38,914 nucleotides of DNA from positions 1-38,914 of the forward strand of contig JANWYU010000212.1 of NCBI GenBank assembly GCA_025055135.1, given 5' to 3'. Source of the DNA: Pseudobdellovibrionaceae bacterium (lineage in GTDB: Bacteria > Bdellovibrionota > Bdellovibrionia > Bdellovibrionales > Bdellovibrionaceae). The position numbers and the translations under genes were made by a program. The notes under the pieces are model-generated. The model was not told the origin of the DNA. It did no database searches and saw only the letters and a program-made list of their open reading frames with translations. This document shows, piece by piece, positions 1 to 9,262 of the stretch (positions within the stretch are counted from its first letter, which is position 1; each line of letters starts with the position of its first letter).

Positions 1-209
1 GAGATGTTGATGGTGTGTTACCTCATTCCAAGACACAAAAAGATGGGGGTTTGGGGGTAAAGACTAAACACAGTTTTGAAGATCTTGTGATCCAAGGTAA
101 ATTTCGTAAAGCACTTGAGGAAGTGAGGATCATCGATAGTGACAAGGAATTTGGTCGTTTGATAAGACCCAGAGAGGATTTTATCGATCGTATGGAGTTT
201 TTGGAGTAG
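1..209 (+). CDS. C-terminal fragment of a CDS truncated by the window start (hypothetical)
   Basis: The frame of the 15..209 ORF stays open to the left edge (…DVDGVLPHSKTQ…). Its stop TAG lies 1 nt before the next ATG, so it is probably in the same operon. Confidence 0.6.
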   Translation, partial: DVDGVLPHSKTQKDGGLGVKTKHSFEDLVIQGKFRKALEEVRIIDSDKEFGRLIRPREDFIDRMEFLE

Positions 210-210
210 T

Positions 211-1392
211 ATGTTAGTTTTGAAAGATCGGGAAAATAAAGTTATTCGGGTTTTTACGGGAGAGGTCTCTCGTGGTGTGGTATTTTATGATCGTCTTTTG
301 AAAAGGTTATCTGTTAGAGACAGCAGGTTGTTTGAGAGAATGGTGTTTAAGGAATCAAACAGGCTCAATCGTTTTTTGTTAATAAAAGAATTTGAATTAA
401 GTGAGCTAATCAAAAGTCCCTTGTCTTTAGGTCTTTTGGGCACGCTGGAGTTTGTTTCGCTTAATCATCGAGATTTTCTCATCGACACGAGATTTTTTGC
501 GCTTGATAGTAATGAACGCCGTTCGGCCGTTGTTTTGTCCGTTATATCAGTGTTAGCTTTTTGTATTCTATTTATTATTTTTAAGGTGTTACCAAGGGAA
601 ATTTCTCCAAATTTAGAAGAGGAAATTCAGGCTAAATTGGTAGAGATGAGAAAGCTCAATAAGGATACTAAGCCGCAAGTGGTTGTGCCTCATGTGCAAA
701 TTGTTAATAAAAGGTCAGTCCCTGTTACCGTAGTAAACAAAGATGTTTCATCGGCCTCTTCCATGAAGCGTGTTGGCGTTTTAGCAGTTTTGGGAGAATT
801 GCAGAGGGGATCAAAAGTTCCCGGAATTAATTTGGGTAGCGTTAATGTTACAAGTGGGAGTGGTTTGGGCGGGTCATTAGGATCGGGTGGTGTTCAATCT
901 CAGATTTACGCGAAAGGTATGATTGCAGCGCCACTGGGATTGGCACAGCGGCTCGAGGGGGCCGGAGGATATGGTACCAAAGGTTCGGGTGGTGGATCTG
1001 GTGGATATGGAAATATCTCGATCGTAGGATCAAGAGGTCGAAGCTCTTTGGGTGTGGGAGGAAGTGGTTTGGGGTATCAAAGTGGAGGAGCGGGATTGAA
1101 TGAGAATCAAATTCGAGCTGTCATTGAACAAAATAGTGGTCAGGTTCGTTATTGTTATGAACAAGCCCTTCTTCGTAATCCTGAATTAGCAGGAAGGGTA
1201 ACCATTAATTTTATTATTAATGCTAAAGGGTTTGTAACAGAGGCATCAGTAGGTTTTTCGAATTTGAACAATCATGATGTTGAACAATGCATAGTGGATA
1301 AATTAAAAATGTGGCGCTTTCCCTCTCCTGAAGGAGGAGTTGACGTGAAAGTTAGTTACCCTTTTACTCTGAAACGCTCGAGTCAGGGATGA
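211..1392 (+). CDS. AgmX/PglI C-terminal domain protein (TonB-like energy transducer of gliding/envelope machinery)
   Basis: One TM helix (VVLSVISVLAFCILFIIF), a long Gly/Ser-rich linker, and the C-terminal block IRAVIEQNSGQVRYCYEQALLRNPELAGRVTINFIINAKGFVTEASV…CIVDKLKMWRFPSPEGGVDVKVSYPF, typical of AgmX/PglI C-terminal / TonB-C-like domains. Confidence 0.85.
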   Translation: MLVLKDRENKVIRVFTGEVSRGVVFYDRLLKRLSVRDSRLFERMVFKESNRLNRFLLIKEFELSELIKSPLSLGLLGTLEFVSLNHRDFLIDTRFFALDSNERRSAVVLSVISVLAFCILFIIFKVLPREISPNLEEEIQAKLVEMRKLNKDTKPQVVVPHVQIVNKRSVPVTVVNKDVSSASSMKRVGVLAVLGELQRGSKVPGINLGSVNVTSGSGLGGSLGSGGVQSQIYAKGMIAAPLGLAQRLEGAGGYGTKGSGGGSGGYGNISIVGSRGRSSLGVGGSGLGYQSGGAGLNENQIRAVIEQNSGQVRYCYEQALLRNPELAGRVTINFIINAKGFVTEASVGFSNLNNHDVEQCIVDKLKMWRFPSPEGGVDVKVSYPFTLKRSSQG

Positions 1393-1414
1393 ATTTAACG
1401 GAGGAGGTTTTATC

Positions 1415-2665
1415 GTGATTAATTCCAGTACAGTTCAAATTTTTTGGTGGTTGAGAAATTCTTTGGTGGTCATGATTGGGACTTTTGTATTCGTTTCGTG
1501 TCAATGGTCGCAAGACCCAATGGAAAATAAACCAGATTTTATAAAAAAGGCATCGCCATCTAAAAAAACTGTTATTCCTCGACCAATAAATTCGGATGCA
1601 ATACGGCTACATGGCCCCTCGGTTGTAACGGCTAGTGAGAATGAAGAAATTGAAATCGAATTTGAACCGAAATTATTGGTGGATCACTATGTGATTGACG
1701 GTTTTGAGGTTTTAAATTCGGATTTTTTTAGTGAGATACAAGTTGATTCAAAAAAATTTAGCGTTAGATGGAAACCAAGTAAAAAAGACCTCGAATATGA
1801 CGTGTATGTTACCAAAGAATTAAAGGTCAGAGTTTGGGCTAAGCCGCAAGTGCAGATGGATTTACCAGTGATCCAAAGTGAGAGGACCGTGGCCATTCTG
1901 GTTAAAAGAAAGGCTCAGATTCCCACAGTCGAAGAAATTAGTGTGGATGTCAGCCATTTTAGAGAGGGATCGACCTATTTGATGACCATTTTGGTTAGAG
2001 ATGTTAATGGTGGAGAAAAAAAAGGAGTTGAGCCAGCGGTAGAGCTGTTACCACCTAAGGCGACTGATCGGAAAAGATTAGTTAATTTAGCTGCAATGAT
2101 CCATCTCGTCTCTAAGGTAAAAGAAGATCCACAAGGAGATATCTGGAAGTTTCGGTATCAAGTGAGTTTGCCGGATGTCAATTTGACCGACTCTTCTGTG
2201 TTGGGAGGAATGGAAGTAGCGGTGCGAAGTGGGTTTGGAGTGAGCAGTGAACCAGTTTCATTTCGAATTCCAATTTATACTCGTTTAAGTGATCTGGTCG
2301 TTCTAGGGATGCCCCAAAAGTTAAAAGTTGCCGCCGGATCATCTTTAAATTTTGAGTTCTTAGTAGTGGATCCTATGGGGGAAGGGCAGATTCGTGTTGA
2401 TTCCGAGTTGAGTAAGATACCTTTAGGCGCTGAATTAAACTGCAAAAACGAGGAAATTACGACCTTGCTTCAATGTGAGTTTGTTTGGATAACCGGTATG
2501 GAAATGGCTGGAAGATGGTACTTATTGAGTTTGCATGCTGTGAATTCAAATAGAGAGATTAATGATCCTTTAGTCAAAAAACATTGGTTTAAGACATGGA
2601 TTTATGTAGGGCTTGAGTCCGATCGTCCGTCTTGGCCGGAAAATCCCCCAAGTGGACAAGAGTAA
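1415..2665 (+). CDS. Putative lipoprotein, hypothetical
   Basis: Long ORF; N-terminal hydrophobic stretch ending in a lipobox-like FVSC; RBS-like ggaggtt upstream. Confidence 0.7.
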   Translation: MINSSTVQIFWWLRNSLVVMIGTFVFVSCQWSQDPMENKPDFIKKASPSKKTVIPRPINSDAIRLHGPSVVTASENEEIEIEFEPKLLVDHYVIDGFEVLNSDFFSEIQVDSKKFSVRWKPSKKDLEYDVYVTKELKVRVWAKPQVQMDLPVIQSERTVAILVKRKAQIPTVEEISVDVSHFREGSTYLMTILVRDVNGGEKKGVEPAVELLPPKATDRKRLVNLAAMIHLVSKVKEDPQGDIWKFRYQVSLPDVNLTDSSVLGGMEVAVRSGFGVSSEPVSFRIPIYTRLSDLVVLGMPQKLKVAAGSSLNFEFLVVDPMGEGQIRVDSELSKIPLGAELNCKNEEITTLLQCEFVWITGMEMAGRWYLLSLHAVNSNREINDPLVKKHWFKTWIYVGLESDRPSWPENPPSGQE

Positions 2666-2689
2666 CAAAAAAATTAAAGGAGCTGGGGC

Positions 2690-3454
2690 ATGAAAAAATA
2701 TAGAAAAATGACTTTTTCGTTTCTGCGAAAACTGGCCAATGGAGTGTGGTGGTTAGCTTTTTGTAGTTGTTATAATGTAAGTGCCGCTTTCGCTGAAGCC
2801 GATGGTGAGGAACTTACTGATGGTTTGGGTGGAAGTCGTGAAATTGTTGAAAAGTTACAAATAATTAATCCCGTAGTAACAGTTGCCGCTATTCAGAATG
2901 AGTTTTTTCCTCGAAGCGGGCGATGGGAATTGGCCTCGCAGTTATCTTACGGTTTGGGTGGGGATACTTATGTACGAAGTCATAGTGTTGGGTTTAATGG
3001 GTACTACCATATCAACAGGTATTTTTCCTTGGGGATTTCGTGGCAAAAAGTTTACAACTTTCTAACACCAGAGGGAGAACAATCTATTGCGCAGGCAATT
3101 CAGGAATATTATGCCGATCCTTCAGATCCATCACGAGCGTTTCCAGAGGTCAATTATTTAAAAGAGGCCGGTCATTTCAGTTTTTTGTGGTATCCTATTT
3201 ATGGAAAAATTTCCTGGCTAAGTAGTAAGATTATTCAATTTAATAGTTATCTTGCTTTGGGGTTTGGTAACCTAAGCCTCAGATTTCATAATGCAAATAG
3301 CACCCAAGTGGGTTTAGGTTTCAGCTTTTGGGTTACACCCAAGTGGACAATTCGTACTGAAGTTTTGTGGCATTTTTTTGAAGCTCGTTACCACAATCAA
3401 TTGTCGCCTATGAATTGGGTTTTATTGGGAACACAGCTTGGTTATATTTTTTAG
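2690..3454 (+). CDS. Outer-membrane beta-barrel domain protein
   Basis: Signal peptide-like N-terminus; alternating amphipathic strands (WELASQLSYGLGGDTYVRSHSVGFNGYYHINRYFSLGISWQ…) with terminal …LLGTQLGYIF. Confidence 0.7.
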   Translation: MKKYRKMTFSFLRKLANGVWWLAFCSCYNVSAAFAEADGEELTDGLGGSREIVEKLQIINPVVTVAAIQNEFFPRSGRWELASQLSYGLGGDTYVRSHSVGFNGYYHINRYFSLGISWQKVYNFLTPEGEQSIAQAIQEYYADPSDPSRAFPEVNYLKEAGHFSFLWYPIYGKISWLSSKIIQFNSYLALGFGNLSLRFHNANSTQVGLGFSFWVTPKWTIRTEVLWHFFEARYHNQLSPMNWVLLGTQLGYIF

Positions 3455-3466
3455 GAGCGCTTATTT

Positions 3467-5122
3467 ATGCACTGGAATTGGCTGATACTCTTTTTTATTT
3501 TTATTGGTATCTATAGGGCTAATGCGCAGTTCAATCTTAATCATTTTTTTCCTAACCATCAGGGGAGCGACAACCCTAGTTTCGTTCGTCCCGGTAAATA
3601 TGGGGAGTGGGAGCTGGTGTTGCTTCAAGAGTTGAAGCAACTAAACATTGAACAATATGTCGTTTTAGAAAATGTTTTGCAAAAAAAGTACGCAGATGCC
3701 TTAACCGTATTTCAGCAGGCGTTTAGAGAGTTTAATCAAATTCCGACGATAAGGCTGTTTGAGGCGTTTTTATTGTATAAGTCTGGTTTACGTTTGAGTG
3801 GAGTGGAAAAATTGTTGCAAGAAAAAGAGCTAGATCGTGCCCATTTTTATACTTTAAATATTTGGCGATCGCTATTACAAGAATTAACTGACGTTGATTG
3901 GAAGGCGATTGAAGTAACTCCTCATTCAGAGATTAGTCGCTATTTTGGGGGAGAGATAGAGTTACGGGTGTTAGCCAATCAGAATCTTTCAGAACAAAGA
4001 TCAGAACAGTTACTTCCACTTACTTTAAAGACCGTAGACGGAACGTATGAGCAGGCCTTAGTGTACTGGAGCCTTGTGCTTAGTTATCTCAGGGAAAATA
4101 AAACTGAAGAAGCAGCTCGTGTGCTGGTTAAGCTATTGGCGAATGAAAAAACGTTAAAAGCCTTTGATCGCGATTTGGTTTTTTTAACTGCCGGTCGTAT
4201 GCTTTATCAGGCTAAGTTACATCCTGTAGATGTGGAATATTATGCAAAGGTAGGCAAGAAATCTGACCTGTGGCCTATTGCTCGAGAAGAAATGGCTTGG
4301 TCTTTGTTGCGGCATCAGAAGCCCCATGAGGCATTTGCCGTGGCCGATGAAATTGCCCGTCCTATTTTTCATGGTTGGGTCAATCCAGAAGTTTATTTAA
4401 TTTACGGATTGTCCGCACTGGAGTTGTGTCAGTATTCGGCGGTGCAACGCTCGATTGTTATTTTTCGCGATTATATAAAAAAGAGAAAATCACAGTTAGA
4501 TACTTTGCTTGGTTCTGAAATTAAAGAGGAATCTAAAGGGACGCTTCCTGAGGCCCTTTCTTCTTTATTGAAGGCTTTGCAGGGAGAAGAGCAATTTTTT
4601 GTTACTTTGAAGCAGGTTGGTTCTTATATTAATCAGCTTCCGTGGTTGTTTCATCGTAATCGGAGTGTTCGAGATAAGGCTATGGCCCTGAAGGCTGTGC
4701 ATCGTGAGCTAGCTGGTATCAATCAAATAGGGTCAGATTCTGTAAATAGGGATGTTGTTCAATCTTTAAAGAAACGGTGGGAGGAGCGAAGGGCTCAAAT
4801 TGAGCACAGCTTATTAAAGCTATACAGGTTAAAACTCAAGGAGGAGCGAAGCAATTTGGATTTGTTAGTTAAAAAAATGGCCTTACTTGAGGTGGAACTT
4901 TTAAATCACTTAGTGGGTAACAAAAAACTTGGATCATTATCCCAAGTATCCCACCTATCTCAAGTATCCAAAGTATCTAAGGGGAAACATTATGAAAGTA
5001 ACATGAAAAATGGGGCATATCGTTTTAGACGACTGGGTGATGAATTATGGATGGATGAGCTTGGATGGTCTACGGCTGAGGTAAAAGGAGTTACCTGTTT
5101 GACAGAAACGAAAGGGCGGTGA
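3467..5122 (+). CDS. Hypothetical secreted, TPR-like alpha-helical protein
   Basis: 551 aa ORF with signal peptide; helical repeats resembling TPR/Sel1-type repeats; in the same operon as its neighbours. Confidence 0.65.
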   Translation: MHWNWLILFFIFIGIYRANAQFNLNHFFPNHQGSDNPSFVRPGKYGEWELVLLQELKQLNIEQYVVLENVLQKKYADALTVFQQAFREFNQIPTIRLFEAFLLYKSGLRLSGVEKLLQEKELDRAHFYTLNIWRSLLQELTDVDWKAIEVTPHSEISRYFGGEIELRVLANQNLSEQRSEQLLPLTLKTVDGTYEQALVYWSLVLSYLRENKTEEAARVLVKLLANEKTLKAFDRDLVFLTAGRMLYQAKLHPVDVEYYAKVGKKSDLWPIAREEMAWSLLRHQKPHEAFAVADEIARPIFHGWVNPEVYLIYGLSALELCQYSAVQRSIVIFRDYIKKRKSQLDTLLGSEIKEESKGTLPEALSSLLKALQGEEQFFVTLKQVGSYINQLPWLFHRNRSVRDKAMALKAVHRELAGINQIGSDSVNRDVVQSLKKRWEERRAQIEHSLLKLYRLKLKEERSNLDLLVKKMALLEVELLNHLVGNKKLGSLSQVSHLSQVSKVSKGKHYESNMKNGAYRFRRLGDELWMDELGWSTAEVKGVTCLTETKGR

Positions 5123-5128
5123 GGGGGA

Positions 5129-6292
5129 ATGACTATGAATGTGAGCACACAATCTTTTGCTATAAAGATCATGAGAACATTTTATCAAACAAAGTTAAGA
5201 ACATTAAGGATGACTTTCGTAGGGTTATTGTTTGCAGTGGCGTGTTCTCCATCGGTTCCTAAAGTGTTCCCCGAGCAGGCATTTATCTCCTCTGCGGTGA
5301 AATGGGATGCAGGTATTGAATTTATCAATCCCAAGGTGGATATTTTGTTTGTGGTTGATGATTCCTCAAGTATGAGCTCCCATCAGTCGAATCTAGCTCA
5401 GAATATTGCCCGATTTTTGAATCAATTCGTAAAGCGACGTGATATCGACTATCAAGTTGGGGTGATTACGACGGCCATGGGTGTTCATAACGATAGACCT
5501 CATCTATGTTGTGGGCGTTTGGTTGATCTATCGGGTCATCGCTTTGTCAACTCGAGCACAAACAACCTTGTTCGGGCTTTGCAGATCAACCTGTTGGTGG
5601 GTACTCGTGGGGATCCCTATGAAATGGTTTTCTCTCCTATTATGAAGGCGTTAAGCCCTGAAATGCGTAATGGTTACAATAAAGGCTTTTTAAGAGATGA
5701 TGCCCATTTAATTATTGTGGTGATTAGTGACGCTGAGGATCAATCTGATAAAGAGAATCATAGTGAGTATCATACAAGTCCCATTTCTCCTTATGAGGCC
5801 TATCAATTTCTGTTAAATTTAAAAAACAAGGACTTGGATAAGATTATGGCCTACGGGGTGATCGTTCCAGTTAACGATATTTTTGGATGTGCCCGCGATG
5901 AGGAAGGTGTTCTTCCCCGTCGTATAGAGGCATTTCTACGAAATTTTGATAAATCGGGACAAAATATTTTTAATTTATGCGATCCCTTTTTTGGGGAACA
6001 TTTAGTAAGAATTGGAGAACATGCCGTGCGTAGGCTTTCGCGGACCATTTATCTTTCACGGCCTCCCATTGTATCGAGTATCAGAGTTCAGATTGGAGAT
6101 AGAGTAATTCCCAATCATGCAGATAATGGTTGGGTTTACGATCCTGAAAAAAATGCTATTGTGTTAGGGGTTAATGTTGATCTAAACTCGTTGAGTGACA
6201 ATGATCGCTTAAAAATTTTTTACAATGCTACTGAGTATGTTGAGACTCGAGATCCTCGACCTTTATCAAAACGGGCTAAAATACAAAAGTAA
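5129..6292 (+). CDS. VWA-domain lipoprotein
   Basis: Lipobox FAVACS; MIDAS-like DILFVVDDSSSMSS followed by a VWA-like fold (VGVITTAMG, HLIIVVISDAEDQS). Translation may start at the ATG near 5171. Confidence 0.8.
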   Translation: MTMNVSTQSFAIKIMRTFYQTKLRTLRMTFVGLLFAVACSPSVPKVFPEQAFISSAVKWDAGIEFINPKVDILFVVDDSSSMSSHQSNLAQNIARFLNQFVKRRDIDYQVGVITTAMGVHNDRPHLCCGRLVDLSGHRFVNSSTNNLVRALQINLLVGTRGDPYEMVFSPIMKALSPEMRNGYNKGFLRDDAHLIIVVISDAEDQSDKENHSEYHTSPISPYEAYQFLLNLKNKDLDKIMAYGVIVPVNDIFGCARDEEGVLPRRIEAFLRNFDKSGQNIFNLCDPFFGEHLVRIGEHAVRRLSRTIYLSRPPIVSSIRVQIGDRVIPNHADNGWVYDPEKNAIVLGVNVDLNSLSDNDRLKIFYNATEYVETRDPRPLSKRAKIQK

Positions 6293-6294
6293 TT

Positions 6295-7305
6295 ATGAAC
6301 TCTGAAATTTCTGTTTTGGTAACAGGGGGAGCAGGCTACATCGGATCTCATACGGTGAGTCAGCTTTGTGCCCATCCCAAGATTGCTCGGGTTATTGTAC
6401 TAGATGATTTAAGCACAGGCTTTCGTGAGGCAGTAGATTCTCGGGCTGAATTTGTTCAAGGTTCTGTGTTGGACTCAAAGATTTTAGACTATATTTTTTC
6501 TCGTTACCAAGTTAGCGCCGTGGTTCATTTTGCTGCCAAACTGGTAGTCCCAGAATCTGTGATAGAGCCCGTTTTGTACTACGAGAATAATGTTATGGGT
6601 ATGATTCAGCTGATTAAGGCTATGCGCCGATTTGGGGCGCGCTACTTTATTTTTTCCTCTACTGCTGCTGTTTATGGCAACCCTCCTCCTCATGTTACTT
6701 TGATTGGAGAAAATGAATCTCCCAATCCTTTAAATCCCTATGGGTGGTCCAAATTGATGGCTGAGCAGATTTTAAAAGATGCTGTGTCGGCCTATGGCTT
6801 CGCTGCGGTAGTGCTGCGTTACTTTAATGTGGCAGGTGCTACCGAGTCTAACGGCCAAAGGACTCGGCATGCTACCCATTTGATTAAAGTGGCCGCTCAG
6901 GCGGCGGTAGGGAAACGATCTTTTGTGGAAATTTTTGGTTCGGATTATCCCACTAAAGATGGTACAGGGGTGAGAGATTATATTCATGTGGAGGATTTAG
7001 CCCGCGCGCATATTCTGTCCCTGGAATATCTCTTAGCGGGGCATGGATCTTCTTATGAGGTTTTCAATTGCGGATACGGCTATGGGCATTCGGTGATTGA
7101 GGTGCTTGAAGCAATGAAAAGGGTTTCTGGGGTTAATTTTGAAATGAGGATGAGTGGAAGAAGGCCGGGGGATGCGGCTTGTTTGGTAGCGGATCCGGAA
7201 AAAATTAGGAAGACCTTGGGATGGCGGCCTCAATTTCAAGACTTAGAGGGCATCTGTCGTTCTGCCTATCTTTGGGAAAAAAAATGGTCTGAAAATGGTA
7301 TTTGA
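6295..7305 (+). CDS. galE: UDP-glucose 4-epimerase
   Basis: N-terminal Rossmann GGAGYIGSHTV; SSTAAVYG and YGWSKLMAE catalytic motifs; DGTGVRDYIHVEDLA; CNVGYG-like NCGYGYGHSV. Confidence 0.95.
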   Translation: MNSEISVLVTGGAGYIGSHTVSQLCAHPKIARVIVLDDLSTGFREAVDSRAEFVQGSVLDSKILDYIFSRYQVSAVVHFAAKLVVPESVIEPVLYYENNVMGMIQLIKAMRRFGARYFIFSSTAAVYGNPPPHVTLIGENESPNPLNPYGWSKLMAEQILKDAVSAYGFAAVVLRYFNVAGATESNGQRTRHATHLIKVAAQAAVGKRSFVEIFGSDYPTKDGTGVRDYIHVEDLARAHILSLEYLLAGHGSSYEVFNCGYGYGHSVIEVLEAMKRVSGVNFEMRMSGRRPGDAACLVADPEKIRKTLGWRPQFQDLEGICRSAYLWEKKWSENGI

Positions 7306-8515
7306 AAAGGTTATTGCTTTTTTCGGTTTTTTGATTTTCTTGTTACTGGCCTGGGTACTTAGTGACAACAAAAAGGCGATTCCATGGAGAACGGTTTTCT
7401 GGGGCGTGGGACTGCAAATTTTTTTGGGTGTCGTCATTTTGAAAACCGACCATGGGTTGCTTGTTTTCCAAAAATTGGGAGATTGGACTCGGTTCCTTCT
7501 GAATTTTTCGTTAGAGGGTTCGCGCTTTATTTTTGGTAAGCTAGCCGATCCTGAGGGAAGTTGGGGATTTCTATTTGTTACCATGGTGTTACCAACCATA
7601 ATTTTTATGAGCTCTCTCATGTCGGTGTTATATTTTTTGGGAATTATGCCAAAGATCGTTCAAGCTTTTGCTTGGGTCATGGTTAAGACTATGAGGATAT
7701 CGGGTCCTGAAAGTCTTGCGGCGGCAAGTAACATATTTGTAGGGCAGACGGAGGCCCCTTTAGTAATTCGTCCCTATTTAGAAAAAATGACTCGGTCTGA
7801 AATCATGAGTTTAATGACCGGGGGCATGGCTACTGTTGCTGGAGGAGTGTTGGTGGCCTATGTGGGTTTTGGGGTGGATCCAGTGCATCTGTTAGCAGCT
7901 AGCGTGATTTCAGCGCCCGCAGCCTTAACTGTGGCAAAGCTTATGGTCCCTCCGGAGCCTAGGTTACCTATCGATTTTTCCATGCGCATTGGACGGGATG
8001 ATACCAGTAATATTCTTGAGGCGGCTACTCAGGGGGCAACGGAGGGGTTGCGATTGGCAGCCAATGTAGCGGCCATGTTGGTGGCCTTTATCTCATTAAT
8101 TGCTTTGTTGAATCATTTGCTTGGAGCCTTGGGTGGTTGGATCGGATGGCCATCTCTTTCCTTAGACCTTATTTTAGCCTACGTAAACGCTCCTTTTGCT
8201 TGGTTAATGGGAGTTCCGTCGCAGGACGTTTTCCAAGTGGGGGTACTTTTAGGAAAGAAAATTGTTTTTAACGAATTTGTTGGCTACATGGATCTTGTAA
8301 AAATAGCTCCCAATTTGGATCAGCGCTCGGTAATTGTTGCTACCTATGCCCTGTGTGGTTTTGCCAATTTTTCCTCCATTGCCATACAAATTGGGGGAAT
8401 TGGAGCTTTGGCTCCAACCCAAAAGAAAACGCTAGTTCAGTTGGGCCTTAGGTCTTTAGTGGGAGGAACGTTGGCCTGTTACCTTACCGCTTGTGTTGCT
8501 GGCTTTTTAGTGTAA
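7295..8515 (+). CDS. NupC-family concentrative nucleoside transporter
   Basis: Multi-TM protein with CNT motifs: FVGQTEAPLVIRPY, MTGGMATVAGGVLVAYV, GVPSQDVFQVGVLLGKKIVFNEFVGY, YALCGFANFSSIAIQIGGIGAL. Overlaps the galE end by 11 nt. Confidence 0.95.
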   Translation: MVFEKVIAFFGFLIFLLLAWVLSDNKKAIPWRTVFWGVGLQIFLGVVILKTDHGLLVFQKLGDWTRFLLNFSLEGSRFIFGKLADPEGSWGFLFVTMVLPTIIFMSSLMSVLYFLGIMPKIVQAFAWVMVKTMRISGPESLAAASNIFVGQTEAPLVIRPYLEKMTRSEIMSLMTGGMATVAGGVLVAYVGFGVDPVHLLAASVISAPAALTVAKLMVPPEPRLPIDFSMRIGRDDTSNILEAATQGATEGLRLAANVAAMLVAFISLIALLNHLLGALGGWIGWPSLSLDLILAYVNAPFAWLMGVPSQDVFQVGVLLGKKIVFNEFVGYMDLVKIAPNLDQRSVIVATYALCGFANFSSIAIQIGGIGALAPTQKKTLVQLGLRSLVGGTLACYLTACVAGFLV

Positions 8516-9130
8516 GGTATCTTGGTTTTGTTCCAATTTACTTTCGATTTCTGTGAGGTTTAAGTCTTCTTGATCTAGGTCGCTATCCCAATCCCCTTCT
8601 AGAAAAGAGGAGTGGGAAGATATTCCCAGAATTTGATTGGCCTGGGCTTCTAAAAGGTTGTTTTTTGAGGAAAATTGATAAAAGCACTGGGGAAGTTGGT
8701 TGGGAATGGGTAGCGGGGTCCAATAAAGAGGGGGTTCTGGGTCCTCATCAGCGTGTTGAAGATACTCAGTAAAGAGGATATTGATTAGATCAACACCTTC
8801 AAAAATTTGTTGGAGATGGCGCTTGCCGATAACCGTTGTATTGGATTGGGCCTCCTGGGGATTATCCTTATCTACATCTTTAGTGCTATTTTCCTCTAAA
8901 TCCCAAGACAACATAAAGTGGTGGTGTTTTAGGCGTTTGGGGTGACCAAAACCCACTGATAAAATCATTTCTTCAGGATACAGAAATCCCTCAACAAACC
9001 ACTCTTCTTCTGGAAGCTGAGATTTAAAGGCGCTTTGAAACGTCTGTTGGATCTCCCATAGGAGTTCTCTCGGGAGTTTTACCCCGCGGTTTGATGAAGG
9101 TTTTCTTCCCATCATGAAAAGGTTCCTCAC
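8507..9130 (-). CDS. Hypothetical protein (acidic C-terminus)
   Basis: 207 aa ORF opposite to nupC; convergent ends overlap by 9 nt. Confidence 0.5.
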   Translation of the reverse strand: MRNLFMMGRKPSSNRGVKLPRELLWEIQQTFQSAFKSQLPEEEWFVEGFLYPEEMILSVGFGHPKRLKHHHFMLSWDLEENSTKDVDKDNPQEAQSNTTVIGKRHLQQIFEGVDLINILFTEYLQHADEDPEPPLYWTPLPIPNQLPQCFYQFSSKNNLLEAQANQILGISSHSSFLEGDWDSDLDQEDLNLTEIESKLEQNQDTLH

Positions 9131-9262
9131 TGAGCCTTGATGCTCTTTTGAATATCTGAAAGTTCCCCAAAGATAATGATGTTTGTCCGATTTTGCAAAT
9201 TTTATTTGGATTTTTCACTCTTTTATGTTTGAAAATTTGTTATTAGGAGAGCATTTGATTGT

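Noticed and set aside
848-1033. Minus-strand ORF of 61 aa opposite the AgmX/PglI Gly-rich linker
   Set aside because: Shadow ORF of a low-complexity coding region; no RBS and no family signal.
7243-7620. 125 aa minus-strand ORF across the galE/nupC junction
   Set aside because: Both sense genes are well supported; this is an overlapping shadow frame.
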